Part shown: positions 53,739 through 63,961 of the stretch, piece after piece | Numbering within the stretch: the first letter of the stretch is position 1 | Layout: each line of letters opens with the position of its first letter | NCBI GenBank assembly: GCA_001464915.1 | Contig: LNED01000038.1 | Coordinates: 124,001 to 188,000, forward strand | Reading direction: 5' to 3' | Length of the DNA stretch: 64,000 nucleotides | From: Sphingomonadales bacterium Ga0077531 | GTDB lineage: Bacteria; Pseudomonadota; Alphaproteobacteria; Sphingomonadales; Sphingomonadaceae | Program-made: the position numbers and the translations under genes | The notes under the pieces: model-generated | What the model was told of the DNA's origin: nothing | Seen by the model: the letters and a program-made list of their open reading frames with translations, nothing else | Databases searched by the model: none

Positions 53739-54662
53739 ATGGGGGATTCGACGAACAATAGCGCCGGGGGTGGGCTTGTGCCGCCCGCAGGCTACCGGAT
53801 GAAATCCGAATTCCGCGAACCGCCCGCGCAGTTCGAAGGGTGCTTCACGACCTTTTATCACGTCACGCTTGAGATGGACGAACCGGGCCAACGCCTGACC
53901 GACTACCTTCAGCCCGAATGGGGCAATATCCGCTTCTTCTGCGGCGGTGCGCCCGATGCCTCAATCGGTGCAACCCATATCAGCGGCGCGCCGTTTGTGG
54001 CGAGCGGGGCGAGCTCGCTGCCGTGTCGCTTTACCCTCGGCCAAGTGCGGATGTGGGGAGTGGGGTTCCTGCCATTGGGCTGGGCGCGGTTCATGCCAGC
54101 CGATGCCAGCAGTTGCACGAATATCATCTGCGACGGCGCGGGCCACCCTGCGTTCCAGCATTTCGCCGGGCTCACCAATACGCTGTGCAACCCGCAAGCC
54201 GATCTTGACGAACAGTATGAGGCAATCGTCACGCTGATGGAGCGGGTGATGCGCCCGACGCGCGACGATGCGCGGATCAGCCGCATTCACGCCGAGCTGG
54301 TGAACGGTGAGCACGCTTCGGTGCATGATCTGGCCGACGCCTGCGCGATGAGCATCCGCACGCTGGAGCGCACCTGCATGCGGTATTTTGGCTTTTCGCC
54401 CAAGCTGTTGATGCGCCGCCAGCGGTTCATGCGCAGCCTGACGACCTTTATGCTCCATCGCGGCAGCCGCTGGACCGAGGCGATGGACGCGCATTATCAC
54501 GATCAGGCGCAATTCACGCGTGAGTTCCATGAATTCATGACCATGAACCCGAGCGAGTATGCCGCGCTCGATCATCCGATCCTGACATCGTTCATGGAAG
54601 CCCGCGCGCGGGTGTGGGGTAGCGCGGCACAAACGCTGGATGCGCCGCCGCCGCCGCGCTGA
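53739..54662 (+). CDS. AraC-family transcriptional regulator between rplT and pheS
   Basis: A 307-residue regulator. The N-terminal domain is a sensor-like region (FEGCFTTFYHVTLEM, then CRFTLGQVRMWGVGF). The C-terminal AraC domain has ASVHDLADACAMSIRTLER and FTREFHEFMTMNPSEYAAL. The start at 53739 is inside an AT-richer stretch; an ATG-like start at 53661 lies in the terminator region. It is a second AraC regulator within 3 kb of the first. Targets are unknown. Confidence 0.85.
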   Translation: MGDSTNNSAGGGLVPPAGYRMKSEFREPPAQFEGCFTTFYHVTLEMDEPGQRLTDYLQPEWGNIRFFCGGAPDASIGATHISGAPFVASGASSLPCRFTLGQVRMWGVGFLPLGWARFMPADASSCTNIICDGAGHPAFQHFAGLTNTLCNPQADLDEQYEAIVTLMERVMRPTRDDARISRIHAELVNGEHASVHDLADACAMSIRTLERTCMRYFGFSPKLLMRRQRFMRSLTTFMLHRGSRWTEAMDAHYHDQAQFTREFHEFMTMNPSEYAALDHPILTSFMEARARVWGSAAQTLDAPPPPR

Positions 54663-54754
54663 CGGGGCTGCCCCTGCCACAGGTGCTTTGCAAAACGCGC
54701 GATTTGCCGCTAGCGGGCCGGGGCGAAACCTCGCTTGCGAAACCACCACAGGCC

Positions 54755-55855
54755 ATGACCGACATCACAATCCAAACACAGGCCGCTTTGGCCGCGATTG
54801 CCGCCGCTGACAGCCTTGATGCGCTTGAGGCGCTGCGGCTCGACACGCTTGGCAAGAAAGGGTGGGTTAGCCTCGCTCTCAAGACGCTCGGCGGGATGAG
54901 CCCGGATGAGCGCACCGCTGCTGCCCCCGCGATCCAATCCGCACGCGCCGCGATTGCAGAGGCCTTGGATGCCAAGAAGGCGGCGCTGGAAACGGCGGAG
55001 CTCGATGCGCGGCTGGCGCGTGAGACGGTTGACCTTACCCTGCCTGCGCAGGCTGCGCCCAAGGGTTCGGTGCATCCCGTCAGTCAGGTGATGGACGAGC
55101 TGGCGGAAATCTTCGCCGACCTCGGCTTTGCCGTGGCGACCGGGCCGGAGATCGAGGACGACTGGCACAATTTCACCGCGCTCAACATGGATGAAACCCA
55201 CCCGGCGCGGGCGATGCACGATACGTTTTATTTCCCGGACAAGACCTCCGAGGGGCGAGAAGTATTGCTGCGCACGCACACTTCGCCTGTGCAAATCCGG
55301 TCGATGCTCGCCCAAGGCGCGCCGATCCGCATTATTGCGCCGGGGCGGGTGTATCGCAGCGACAGCGATGCGACCCACACGCCGATGTTCCATCAGGTCG
55401 AAGGTCTGGTGATCGACAAGGATATTCACCTTGGCCACCTCAAATGGACGCTGGAGACCTTCTTCAAGGCGTTCTTTGAGCGTGAGGACATCGTGCTGCG
55501 GCTGCGCCCGTCGTACTTCCCGTTCACTGAGCCGAGCGTCGAGGTTGACGTGGGCTATTCCAACGAAGGTGGCCGCCGCGTCGTCGGCGGGCACGGCGAT
55601 GCGCCGGGCCATGCGTGGATGGAAATTGGTGGCAGTGGGATGGTCAACGCCCGCGTGCTCGAATTCGTCGGGCTCGATCCAGCCGAATATCAGGGCTTTG
55701 CCTTCGGTCTCGGGATCGACCGGATTGCGATGCTGAAATACGGGATGAATGATTTGCGCGCGTTCTTTGATGGCGATGGCCGCTGGCTGGCGCATTACGG
55801 CTTCTCGCCCTTCGATCAGCCGACGCTGTCCGTTGGCGTGGGAGCGAAGGCATGA
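54755..55855 (+). CDS. pheS: Phenylalanyl-tRNA synthetase alpha subunit
   Basis: A 366-residue class II synthetase subunit that charges tRNA-Phe together with PheT. An N-terminal coiled coil is followed by GSVHPVSQVMDELAEIFADL, HTSPVQIRSM (motif 2 region) and GFAFGLGIDRIAMLKYGM (motif 3). The ATG at 54755 fits family N-termini; the frame from 54683 adds unrelated residues. pheT overlaps its stop by 4 bp. Confidence 0.96.
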   Translation: MTDITIQTQAALAAIAAADSLDALEALRLDTLGKKGWVSLALKTLGGMSPDERTAAAPAIQSARAAIAEALDAKKAALETAELDARLARETVDLTLPAQAAPKGSVHPVSQVMDELAEIFADLGFAVATGPEIEDDWHNFTALNMDETHPARAMHDTFYFPDKTSEGREVLLRTHTSPVQIRSMLAQGAPIRIIAPGRVYRSDSDATHTPMFHQVEGLVIDKDIHLGHLKWTLETFFKAFFEREDIVLRLRPSYFPFTEPSVEVDVGYSNEGGRRVVGGHGDAPGHAWMEIGGSGMVNARVLEFVGLDPAEYQGFAFGLGIDRIAMLKYGMNDLRAFFDGDGRWLAHYGFSPFDQPTLSVGVGAKA

Positions 55856-58239
55856 AGTTTTCGCTCACCTGGCTCAAGGATCACCTTGAGACGACCGCGA
55901 CCGTGGCCGAAATCTGCGATGCGCTGAACGCCATCGGGCTTGAGGTTGAAGGCGTCGAAGACCCGGCGGACAAGCTGGCGGGTTTCCGCATCGCCCACGT
56001 CCTGACCGCCGCGCGCCACCCCGATGCCGACAAGTTGCAGGTACTGACCGTCGATACGGGTGACGGCGACCCGTTGCAGGTCGTGTGCGGCGCGCCCAAT
56101 GCGCGGGCCGGGATGAAGGGTGTGCTCGGCCTGCCCGGTGCGGTCGTTCCGGCGAACGGCATGGTGCTGCGCAAAAGCGCGATCCGCGGCGTCGAATCCA
56201 ATGGCATGATGTGTTCGGTGCGCGAGTTGGAAATGGGCGAGGATCACGACGGGATCATCGAACTGCCCGATGATGCGCCGGTGGGAACAAGCTTTGCCGA
56301 TTACCACGGCGCCGACCCGATGATCGAGGTCGCGGTGACGCCCAACCGCCCCGATTGCATGGGTGTTTACGGCATCGCCCGCGATCTGGCGGCCAAGGGC
56401 CTGGGGACGCTGAAGCCGATTGCCATGCCTGCGTTCAGCGCGGCAGGTGCGTGCCCGGTCGCAATCCGCACCGATGATCCTGAAGGCTGCCCGGCATTTT
56501 ATGGCCGCGTCATCACCGGCGTGCGCAACGGCCCCTCGCCCGACTGGCTACAAGCGCGGCTGAAAAGCGCGGGCCAGCGGCCGATCTCGCTGCTGGTCGA
56601 TCTGACCAACTACCTGATGCTGGGCTTTGGCCGTCCGGCGCACGTTTATGACCTCGCCAAGCTTTCTGGCGCAGTGGTGGCGCGGCGGGCGAAGGACGGC
56701 GAGCAGGTGCTGGCGCTGAACGAGAAGACCTACACGCTCGATGCCGCAATGACGGTGATCGCTGACGAGAGCCAAGTGCACGACATCGCCGGGATCATGG
56801 GCGGCGAGCATTCGGGCGTCAGCGAGACGACCACCGACGTGCTGCTCGAAATTGCTTACTTCGATCCGGCCCGCATCGGCGCGACCGGGCGCAAGCTTGG
56901 GCTCTCGTCCGACGCGCGCACGCGGTTTGAACGCGGGGTTGATCCTGAATTTCTGGATGATGGCCTCGATCTGCTGACAGGGCTAATCGTGGAACTCGCT
57001 GGCGGAAGCCCAAGCGATGTGGTGCGCGCCGGTTCACCGCCGCTCGCCGCCAAGGTGATCGCGTTCGACCCCGGCCTGACATTGCGCCTCGGCGGGATTG
57101 CGGTGGCCGAGGACGAACAGAAGCGCATCCTCGAAAGCCTTGGCTTCGCGGTCTCGGGCGACTGGCAGGTCACCTGCCCGCTCCGCCGCAATGACATCGA
57201 AGGCCCGGCCGATCTGGTCGAGGAAATCGTCCGCATCCACGGGCTCGACAAGGTCGCCAGCGTTGCGCTTCCCCGCATCGAAGGCGTCGCGCGCCCAACG
57301 GCAACCCCTCAGCAAAAGCTGGAACGCGGCCTGCGCCGTGCGGCCGCTGCGAGCGGGCTGAACGAGGCGGTGACCTGGAGCTTCCTGCCAGAATGGGCGG
57401 CGGAGCATTTCGCGTCTGATCAGGCCCTGTGGGTCCTTGCCAACCCGATCAGCGAAGACCTGAAGGCGATGCGCCCCGCGCTGCTGCCCGGCCTGCTGAT
57501 GGCGGCCAAACGCAATGCTGATCGCGGCGCTGCATCGTCGCGCCTGTTCGAAATCGGGCGGCGCTATTTCCGCAGCGCCGATGGCCTCAGTGATGAAAAA
57601 CCGACGCTCGGCATTGTGCTGGCAGGTGAGAAAACGCCGCGCGGGTGGCAGGCGGGCAAGGCCAAACCGTTCGACGCCTATGATGCCAAGGCGCTGGCGT
57701 TGGAACTGCTGGAAGCCGCAGGCGCGCCGGTTGCCAATCTGATGGTGATGGGGGAAGCGGGCGCGCAGTTCCACCCCGGCCAATCGGCCACGCTCCGGCT
57801 CGGCCCCAAGACGGTGCTGGCGCGGTTCGGGATGGTGCACCCCGCCACACTCAAAGCCTTCGACGTCGATGGCCCGATTGCGGCGGTTGAGCTGTTTCTC
57901 GACGCGATCCCGGCCAAGAAGGGCGCGGCGTTCGCCCGCCCCGGCTTTACCCCGCCCGCTCTGCAAGCGGTGACGCGCGATTTCGCCTTCCTTGTGCCCG
58001 AAACGCTCGCGGCGGGCGATCTCGTCCGCGCGGTGCAGGGCGCGGACAAGGCAGCGATCACTGGCGTGCGGGTGTTTGATGTGTTCCAGGGCGCAGGTGT
58101 GCCTGAGGGGCGAAAATCGCTGGCGATTGAAGTCACACTGCAACCAGGCGAGGCCAGCTTCAAAGACGCCGATCTGAAGGCGATGGCCGAGAAAATCGTG
58201 GCCGCTGCGGCCAAGCTGGGTGGGGAGTTGCGCGGATGA
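55852..58239 (+). CDS. pheT: Phenylalanyl-tRNA synthetase beta subunit
   Basis: A 795-residue beta subunit. It starts with the tRNA-binding EMAP-like domain (VLTAARHPDADKLQVLTVD, then CGAPNARAGMKG). B3/B4 and B5 domains follow (DNA/tRNA-contact and editing parts), and a C-terminal anticodon-binding FDX-ACB domain ends in QPGEASFKDADLKAMAEKI. It overlaps pheS and the next SDR gene by 4 bp each, so transcription continues downstream. Confidence 0.96.
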   Translation: MKFSLTWLKDHLETTATVAEICDALNAIGLEVEGVEDPADKLAGFRIAHVLTAARHPDADKLQVLTVDTGDGDPLQVVCGAPNARAGMKGVLGLPGAVVPANGMVLRKSAIRGVESNGMMCSVRELEMGEDHDGIIELPDDAPVGTSFADYHGADPMIEVAVTPNRPDCMGVYGIARDLAAKGLGTLKPIAMPAFSAAGACPVAIRTDDPEGCPAFYGRVITGVRNGPSPDWLQARLKSAGQRPISLLVDLTNYLMLGFGRPAHVYDLAKLSGAVVARRAKDGEQVLALNEKTYTLDAAMTVIADESQVHDIAGIMGGEHSGVSETTTDVLLEIAYFDPARIGATGRKLGLSSDARTRFERGVDPEFLDDGLDLLTGLIVELAGGSPSDVVRAGSPPLAAKVIAFDPGLTLRLGGIAVAEDEQKRILESLGFAVSGDWQVTCPLRRNDIEGPADLVEEIVRIHGLDKVASVALPRIEGVARPTATPQQKLERGLRRAAAASGLNEAVTWSFLPEWAAEHFASDQALWVLANPISEDLKAMRPALLPGLLMAAKRNADRGAASSRLFEIGRRYFRSADGLSDEKPTLGIVLAGEKTPRGWQAGKAKPFDAYDAKALALELLEAAGAPVANLMVMGEAGAQFHPGQSATLRLGPKTVLARFGMVHPATLKAFDVDGPIAAVELFLDAIPAKKGAAFARPGFTPPALQAVTRDFAFLVPETLAAGDLVRAVQGADKAAITGVRVFDVFQGAGVPEGRKSLAIEVTLQPGEASFKDADLKAMAEKIVAAAAKLGGELRG

Positions 58240-58985
58240 CCAAGACTGCTTTTGTCACCGGCGCCACAGCAGGGATCGGCCTAGCCACGGTCCGCACGCT
58301 GGTCGGCGCGGGCTGGCGCTGTGTTGCCACAGGGCGGCGGCAGGATCGGCTCGACGCACTCGTGGCAGAACTGGGCGCAGATAAGGTTCACGCCGTCTGC
58401 TTTGACGTGCGCGATACCGACGCGCTTGACGCCGCGCTGGCAAGCTTGCCCGAGGGGTTCCGCGACATTGATCTGCTGGTCAACAATGCGGGCCTCGCGC
58501 AGGGGCTGTCAGCGGCGCAGAATGCCAATCTCGACGATTGGCAGACCATGATCGACACCAACATCACCGCGATGGTGGTGCTGACCCGCAAGCTGTTGCC
58601 GCAGCTGATCGAGCGCAAGGGTGCGATCATCGCCATCGGTTCGGTGGCGGGCAGTTATCTTTATCCGGGCGGCAACGTTTATGCCGGGTCTAAGGCCTTC
58701 GTGAACCACTTCACGCTTGCCCTTCGCGCTGACCTCCACGGCACCGGCGTGCGCGTCACCAGCATTGAGCCCGGTATGGTCGAGACTGAGTTCACCGTGG
58801 TGCGCACCGGCAGCCAGCAGGCTTCCGATGACCTGTATCGCGGGGTCAATCCGATGACCGGGCAGGACATTGCCGACACGATCCTGTGGATCGCCACCCT
58901 GCCGCCGCATCTCAATATCAACCGGATCGAGCTGATGCCGGTGAACCAGGACTTCGCGGGCTTCCGCGTCGCGCGCGATACGTAA
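58236..58985 (+). CDS. SDR-family NADP-dependent oxidoreductase (YdfG-like)
   Basis: A 249-residue classical short-chain dehydrogenase. The cofactor motif TGATAGIG is at 8-15, NNAG at 83-86, and the catalytic triad is Ser136, Tyr149 and Lys153 (YAGSK). The C-terminus MPVNQDFAGFRVAR is typical of YdfG-type enzymes that act on 3-hydroxy acids such as serine or malonate semialdehyde. Substrate is inferred. It overlaps pheT by 4 bp and prfC by 1 bp. Confidence 0.87.
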   Translation: MTKTAFVTGATAGIGLATVRTLVGAGWRCVATGRRQDRLDALVAELGADKVHAVCFDVRDTDALDAALASLPEGFRDIDLLVNNAGLAQGLSAAQNANLDDWQTMIDTNITAMVVLTRKLLPQLIERKGAIIAIGSVAGSYLYPGGNVYAGSKAFVNHFTLALRADLHGTGVRVTSIEPGMVETEFTVVRTGSQQASDDLYRGVNPMTGQDIADTILWIATLPPHLNINRIELMPVNQDFAGFRVARDT

Positions 58986-60508
58986 TGACGAGCAATAGGC
59001 GCACCTTCGCGATTATTTCGCACCCTGACGCCGGGAAAACCACGCTCACCGAAAAGCTGCTGCTGCAAGGCGGCGCGATCCACTTGGCGGGTGAGGTCAA
59101 GGCGCGCGGGCAGGCGCGGCGGGCGCGGTCGGACTGGATGAAGATCGAACAGCAGCGCGGGATTTCGGTCACGTCCTCGGTGATGACCTTCGCCAAGGAC
59201 GGGATCGTCTTCAACCTGCTCGACACGCCGGGGCACGAGGATTTCTCGGAAGATACCTATCGCACGCTGACTGCGGTGGATTCGGCGGTGATGGTGATCG
59301 ACGCCGCGAAGGGCATCGAGCCGCAGACCCGCAAGCTGTTCGAAGTGTGCCGCTTGCGGAGCGTGCCGATCATCACCTTCGTCAACAAGGTTGACCGCGA
59401 AGGCCGCGACCCGTTCGAGACGCTCGACGAGGTCGCCGACATGCTAGCGCTCGATGTCAGCCCGCAGATGTGGCCGATTGGCATGGGCGGCGAGTTCGAA
59501 GGCATTCTGGATTTTGCCACCGGCACCGTCAGCCGCCCCGAAGGCCCGTCGAAGGAATTCCTCGGCAAGCGTGATGCCAACGCCGCGATCCCCGAACGGT
59601 TCGCCGACGAGATCGAATTGGCACGCGGCGGATACCCTGAGTTTGACCTTGAGGCGTTCCGCCACGGCGACCTCACCCCGGTTTATTTCGGTTCCGCGCT
59701 CAAGAACTTCGGCGTCACAGAGCTGATTGACGCCATCGCCCGCTATGCTCCGCCGCCGCGGCCGCAACCTGCGGGCGAGGAACAGATCAGCCCTGACCGC
59801 GACGAGGTGACTGGCTTCATCTTCAAGGTGCAGGCCAATATGGACCCCAACCACCGTGACCGGATCGCGTTTATGCGGCAGGTTTCGGGCACCTTCAAAC
59901 GCGGCATGAAGCTGACACCTTCAGGGCTGGGCAAGCCGATTGCGGTGCATTCACCGATCCTGTTCTTTGCCCAAGACCGCGAAATTGCCGACACGGCTGA
60001 GGCGGGTGACATCATCGGTATCCCCAACCACGGCACCCTGCGCGTGGGCGATACCCTGTCCGAACGCAACCAGGTGCGCTTCACCGGCCTGCCGAACTTT
60101 GCACCGGAAATCCTGCGCCGCGTGCAATTGCGTGATCCGACCAAGACCAAACAATTGCGCAAAGCCTTGGATGATCTCAGCGAAGAGGGCGTGATTCAGG
60201 TATTCTACCCTGAAATCGGCTCGCAGCACATTGTCGGCGTGGTGGGGCAATTGCAGCTCGAAGTGCTCATTTCGCGGCTGGAGGCGGAATACAAGGTTGA
60301 AGCCGTGCTCGAACCTTCGCCATTCGCGACCGCGCGCTGGATCAAGGGCGATCCTGCGTTGATCGAAGCCTTCGTCGGCTTCAACCGTGCCAACCTCGCC
60401 CGCGACCGCGATGGCGATTTCGTGTTCATGGCCAAGAGCCCGTGGGACGTGAACTATCAGGTCGAGAAGAACCCGGAGCTGACCTTCTCGGCCACGAAGG
60501 AGCGTTAG
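58985..60508 (+). CDS. prfC: Peptide chain release factor 3
   Basis: A 507-residue GTPase that removes RF1/RF2 from the ribosome after termination. G-motifs: HPDAGKTTLTEKLL, then DTPGHEDFSEDTYR and NKVDR. Domain II and the C-terminal EF-G-like region follow (LLRRVQLRDP-type segment, HIVGVVGQLQLEVL). The ATG at 58985 overlaps the SDR stop (TAATG); the longer frame to 58886 lies in the SDR gene. Confidence 0.95.
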   Translation: MTSNRRTFAIISHPDAGKTTLTEKLLLQGGAIHLAGEVKARGQARRARSDWMKIEQQRGISVTSSVMTFAKDGIVFNLLDTPGHEDFSEDTYRTLTAVDSAVMVIDAAKGIEPQTRKLFEVCRLRSVPIITFVNKVDREGRDPFETLDEVADMLALDVSPQMWPIGMGGEFEGILDFATGTVSRPEGPSKEFLGKRDANAAIPERFADEIELARGGYPEFDLEAFRHGDLTPVYFGSALKNFGVTELIDAIARYAPPPRPQPAGEEQISPDRDEVTGFIFKVQANMDPNHRDRIAFMRQVSGTFKRGMKLTPSGLGKPIAVHSPILFFAQDREIADTAEAGDIIGIPNHGTLRVGDTLSERNQVRFTGLPNFAPEILRRVQLRDPTKTKQLRKALDDLSEEGVIQVFYPEIGSQHIVGVVGQLQLEVLISRLEAEYKVEAVLEPSPFATARWIKGDPALIEAFVGFNRANLARDRDGDFVFMAKSPWDVNYQVEKNPELTFSATKER

Positions 60509-60534
60509 GCTTGCGAGCGGCCGGGGATCGCGGC

Positions 60535-61416
60535 ATGGCAGAACCCATGCACGACACTGGCCCCACATCGCAGACTTTCATTTCGCAGCGCCTTCGGCTC
60601 CACTATCTCGATTGGGGCGGGCGCGGGAAACCGCCGCTCGTGCTGGTGCACGGTGGGCGCGATCATGCGCGGTCATGGGACTGGACGGCGCAGGCGCTGA
60701 GCGCGGATTATCATGTCATCGCGATGGATCACCGCGGGCATGGCGATAGCGACTGGGTGTCGGACGGCGTCTATTCCGCTGCCGACATGGTCTATGATCT
60801 GGCGCAGCTGATCCATCAGCTCGGCGTTGGCCCGGTGCGGATGGTGGCGCATTCGATGGGCGGCAATGTCGCGCTGCGATACGCTGGAGCCTTCCCCGAT
60901 ATGGTGAGCAAGCTGGTGGCGATCGAGGGCCTCGGCCCGTCACCCGAAATGCGCGCTAAGCAGCGCGCCGTGCCTTACCCCGAACGCCTCGCCGAATTTA
61001 TCGAGAAAAAGCGGAAAGCCGCCGGACGCTCCCCGCGCAAATACGACAGCATCGAAGCCGCCTTTGCGCGGATGATCGAGGAAAACGCCTACCTTACCGA
61101 GGAACAGGCGCGGCATCTGACCGTCCACGGGGTCAACCGCAACGAGGACGGCACCTATAGCTGGAAGTTCGACCCCCACCTCAACGTCTGGCCGGTCGAG
61201 GATATCGGCGATGAATTTGTTGAGTCGCTTTGGGCCGCGATCACCTGCCCGACGCTATTGTTGTACGGCGCGGATAGCTGGGCCTCGAACCCGGAGAAGG
61301 ACGGGCGGATTGCGCATTTCAGCACCGCCAGCGTGATCGAGTTCGAGAAAGCGGGCCACTGGCTGCACCACGATCAGTTTGATCGCTTCATTGCCACTTT
61401 GCGCGATTTTCTCTGA
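60535..61416 (+). CDS. Alpha/beta hydrolase
   Basis: A 293-residue alpha/beta-hydrolase. The oxyanion region is HGGRDH (about 39-44), the nucleophile Ser107 in VAHSMGGN, and the histidine lies in AGHWLHHDQ near the C-terminus. The acid is probably Asp in YGADSWA. Substrate is unknown. The start at 60535 is the first ATG in a sensible position; 60547 is also possible. It follows prfC by 26 bp. Confidence 0.83.
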   Translation: MAEPMHDTGPTSQTFISQRLRLHYLDWGGRGKPPLVLVHGGRDHARSWDWTAQALSADYHVIAMDHRGHGDSDWVSDGVYSAADMVYDLAQLIHQLGVGPVRMVAHSMGGNVALRYAGAFPDMVSKLVAIEGLGPSPEMRAKQRAVPYPERLAEFIEKKRKAAGRSPRKYDSIEAAFARMIEENAYLTEEQARHLTVHGVNRNEDGTYSWKFDPHLNVWPVEDIGDEFVESLWAAITCPTLLLYGADSWASNPEKDGRIAHFSTASVIEFEKAGHWLHHDQFDRFIATLRDFL

Positions 61417-61434
61417 CCCACTGGGAGCCCGCTG

Positions 61435-61998
61435 ATGGCTGATTTCACCGATGCGCTGACCGAAAAGCAGATCGCGATGATCGCCGCGCAGCCGGTATTT
61501 TTCGTGGCGACGGCGGCGGCGGACGGGCGGATCAACCTCAGCCCCAAGGGTTACGACGCATTCCGGGTGTTGTCGCCCACAAGAGTGGCCTATCTCGATC
61601 TGGGCGGTTCGGGGAACGAGACCCATGCGCATCTGGCGGCAGATGCCCGCATTACGGTGATGTTCTGCAATTTTGACCGACCCGCGTTGATCTTGCGGAT
61701 TTACGGGCGTGGGCGTGCGGTATTGCCGCAGGATGCCGAATGGGACGCGCTCGCCGCGCACTTCACCATGCTGCCGGGGACGCGCCAGATTTTCGATATT
61801 GCGGTGGAAAGCGTGCAAGGCTCGTGCGGCTGGGGCGTGCCGTTCATGACGCTGGCGGGGGAGCGCGATACCCTCAAGAAGGCGCACCGTCAGTCCGATC
61901 CCGCGCAATGGGCTGCCAAGGTGGCGAAGCGCACCCGCAGCATTGATGGCCTGCCGACCCGCGCGACCGACCGCTTTATTGCCGGGGACGAGAACTAG
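61435..61998 (+). CDS. Pyridoxamine 5'-phosphate oxidase-family protein
   Basis: A 187-residue split-barrel flavin-binding-type protein. The core reads AAADGRINLSPKGYDAFRVL, then YLDLGGSGNETHAHL and ITVMFCNFDRPALILRIYGR, the pattern of PNPOx-like proteins. The true function may be FMN/F420-dependent reduction; substrate is not readable. It follows the hydrolase by 18 bp with a GGGAG ribosome site, so they may be an operon. Confidence 0.85.
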   Translation: MADFTDALTEKQIAMIAAQPVFFVATAAADGRINLSPKGYDAFRVLSPTRVAYLDLGGSGNETHAHLAADARITVMFCNFDRPALILRIYGRGRAVLPQDAEWDALAAHFTMLPGTRQIFDIAVESVQGSCGWGVPFMTLAGERDTLKKAHRQSDPAQWAAKVAKRTRSIDGLPTRATDRFIAGDEN

Positions 61999-62106
61999 CG
62001 TCAGCCGATGGTTGGCGCACATCCTGCCGCAAAAATTGCTCAATCATTAATCACTCGCCTAAAAAATAGGCAGGTATTTTTCTGCAGGTGCGAAGAAACG
62101 CCCTGA

Positions 62107-62535
<429 letters not shown>

Positions 62536-62548
62536 GGGGAACCAAGCA

Positions 62549-63901
62549 ATGAAGCGTATCCTTTGCAATGCTGCGATGCTGGCGACCGGGGCGGTTATGC
62601 TGGCCGCACCGGCGCTCGCCGCGCCCGTGGCTGAAGCTGCCGAAGCGGCTGTTGTTGCCGCTGAAGCCGCGCCTGCCGTGCCCAATCCGGGCAACAACGG
62701 CTTTATGATGACGGCGACCGTGCTGGTGCTGTTGATGATCCTGCCGGGCCTCGCGCTGTTTTACGGCGGCCTGACCCGTTCAAAGAACATGCTGTCGACC
62801 ATGACGCAGATCGGGGCTGCCGCCTCGCTTGCGATGCTGGTGTGGGTGATGTGGGGTTACGGCCTCGCATTCGGCCCGGAAGGCAACGAGTATATCAGCT
62901 GGGGCAAGTTCTTCCTGGCCGGGGTCACGCCGGATTCAACCGCCGCGACCTTCACCGACGAGGTGATCAGCGAATACATCTTCATCAGCTTCCAGATGAC
63001 CTTTGCTGCGATCACCGTGGCGCTGGTGCTGGGATCGGTGGTTGAACGCATGAAGTTTGCTGCGACGATGGTGTTCACCCTCGTCTGGCTGACGATCGTC
63101 TATTTCCCGATCGCCCACATGGTGTGGGAAGCGCGCGGCGTGTTCTTCGTGATGGGCGCGCTCGACTTTGCCGGCGGCACGGTGGTGCACATCAACGCCG
63201 GTGTTTCGGCGCTGGTCGCGGCCTACATCCTTGGCAAGCGCAAGGGTTACCCGACCGAACCGATGATGCCGCATAGCTTGACGCTGACAATGGTCGGCAC
63301 TGGCCTGCTGTGGGTGGGCTGGTTTGGGTTCAACGCCGGATCGGCGCTTGAAGCCAATGGTTCGGCCGCGCTCGCCATGATCAACACCTTCGTTGCCACG
63401 GCTGCGGGCGGGCTGTTCTGGATGCTGACTGAACGGGCGATGGGCCACAAGGCTTCGGCACTCGGCTTCTGCTCGGGTGTGATCGCTGGGCTTGTCGCGG
63501 TCACCCCTGCGGCTGGCAATTCCGGTCCGTTCGGCGCGATCCTGCTCGGCGCAGTCGCCTCGGTCATCTGCTACTTCTTCGTTTCGAAGGTGAAGGCCAA
63601 GTTCGGCTATGACGACGCGCTGGATGCTTTCGGCATCCACGGCGTGGGCGGCATCGTCGGCGCGATCGGCACCGGCATCGTGTTCTCACCCGCACTGGGT
63701 GGGCCGGGCGGCGAAGATTTCGACATGGGCGCGCAGTTGGTGACTCAGGTCACTGCGGTTGCCGCCACTATCGCGATCGCCGCTGTTGGCACCGCCATCG
63801 CCATGTACATCGCCAAGGCCATCACCGGACTGCGGGTTGATGAAGAAAGCGAAGTCAACGGCCTCGACATCTCCGAACATGGGGAGCGCGCTTACAACTA
63901 G
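62549..63901 (+). CDS. amtB: Ammonium transporter
   Basis: A 450-residue inner-membrane channel. A cleaved signal peptide (MLATGAVMLAAPALAAP) and a short linker precede about eleven helices. Family motifs: LALFYGGLTRSKNM, DFAGGTVVHINAGVSALV (with the pore histidine), GWFGFNAGSALEANG, and FGIHGVGGIVGAIGTG (second pore histidine). The gene is co-transcribed with glnK from the sigma-54 promoter and is used at low ammonium. Confidence 0.96.
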   Translation: MKRILCNAAMLATGAVMLAAPALAAPVAEAAEAAVVAAEAAPAVPNPGNNGFMMTATVLVLLMILPGLALFYGGLTRSKNMLSTMTQIGAAASLAMLVWVMWGYGLAFGPEGNEYISWGKFFLAGVTPDSTAATFTDEVISEYIFISFQMTFAAITVALVLGSVVERMKFAATMVFTLVWLTIVYFPIAHMVWEARGVFFVMGALDFAGGTVVHINAGVSALVAAYILGKRKGYPTEPMMPHSLTLTMVGTGLLWVGWFGFNAGSALEANGSAALAMINTFVATAAGGLFWMLTERAMGHKASALGFCSGVIAGLVAVTPAAGNSGPFGAILLGAVASVICYFFVSKVKAKFGYDDALDAFGIHGVGGIVGAIGTGIVFSPALGGPGGEDFDMGAQLVTQVTAVAATIAIAAVGTAIAMYIAKAITGLRVDEESEVNGLDISEHGERAYN

Positions 63902-63920
63902 GCGTCCTTCCATCAAGCTT

Positions 63921-63961
63921 GGCGGGGGGAGATCTCTCTCTCCCTCTCCTCTCCCCCCGCC
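63921..63961 (+). terminator. Possible hairpin after amtB
   Basis: A 10-bp stem GGCGGGGGGA paired with TCCCCCCGCC around a pyrimidine-rich loop lies 20 bp after amtB. No T-run follows, so it is weaker than the other two terminators in the window and may only pause RNA polymerase. Confidence 0.4.

Noticed and set aside
54710-55795. 361-codon minus-strand open frame
   Set aside because: It is fully antisense to pheS and has no recognisable domain.
57034-58143. 369-codon minus-strand open frame
   Set aside because: It is fully antisense to pheT, with arginine/glutamine-rich shadow sequence.
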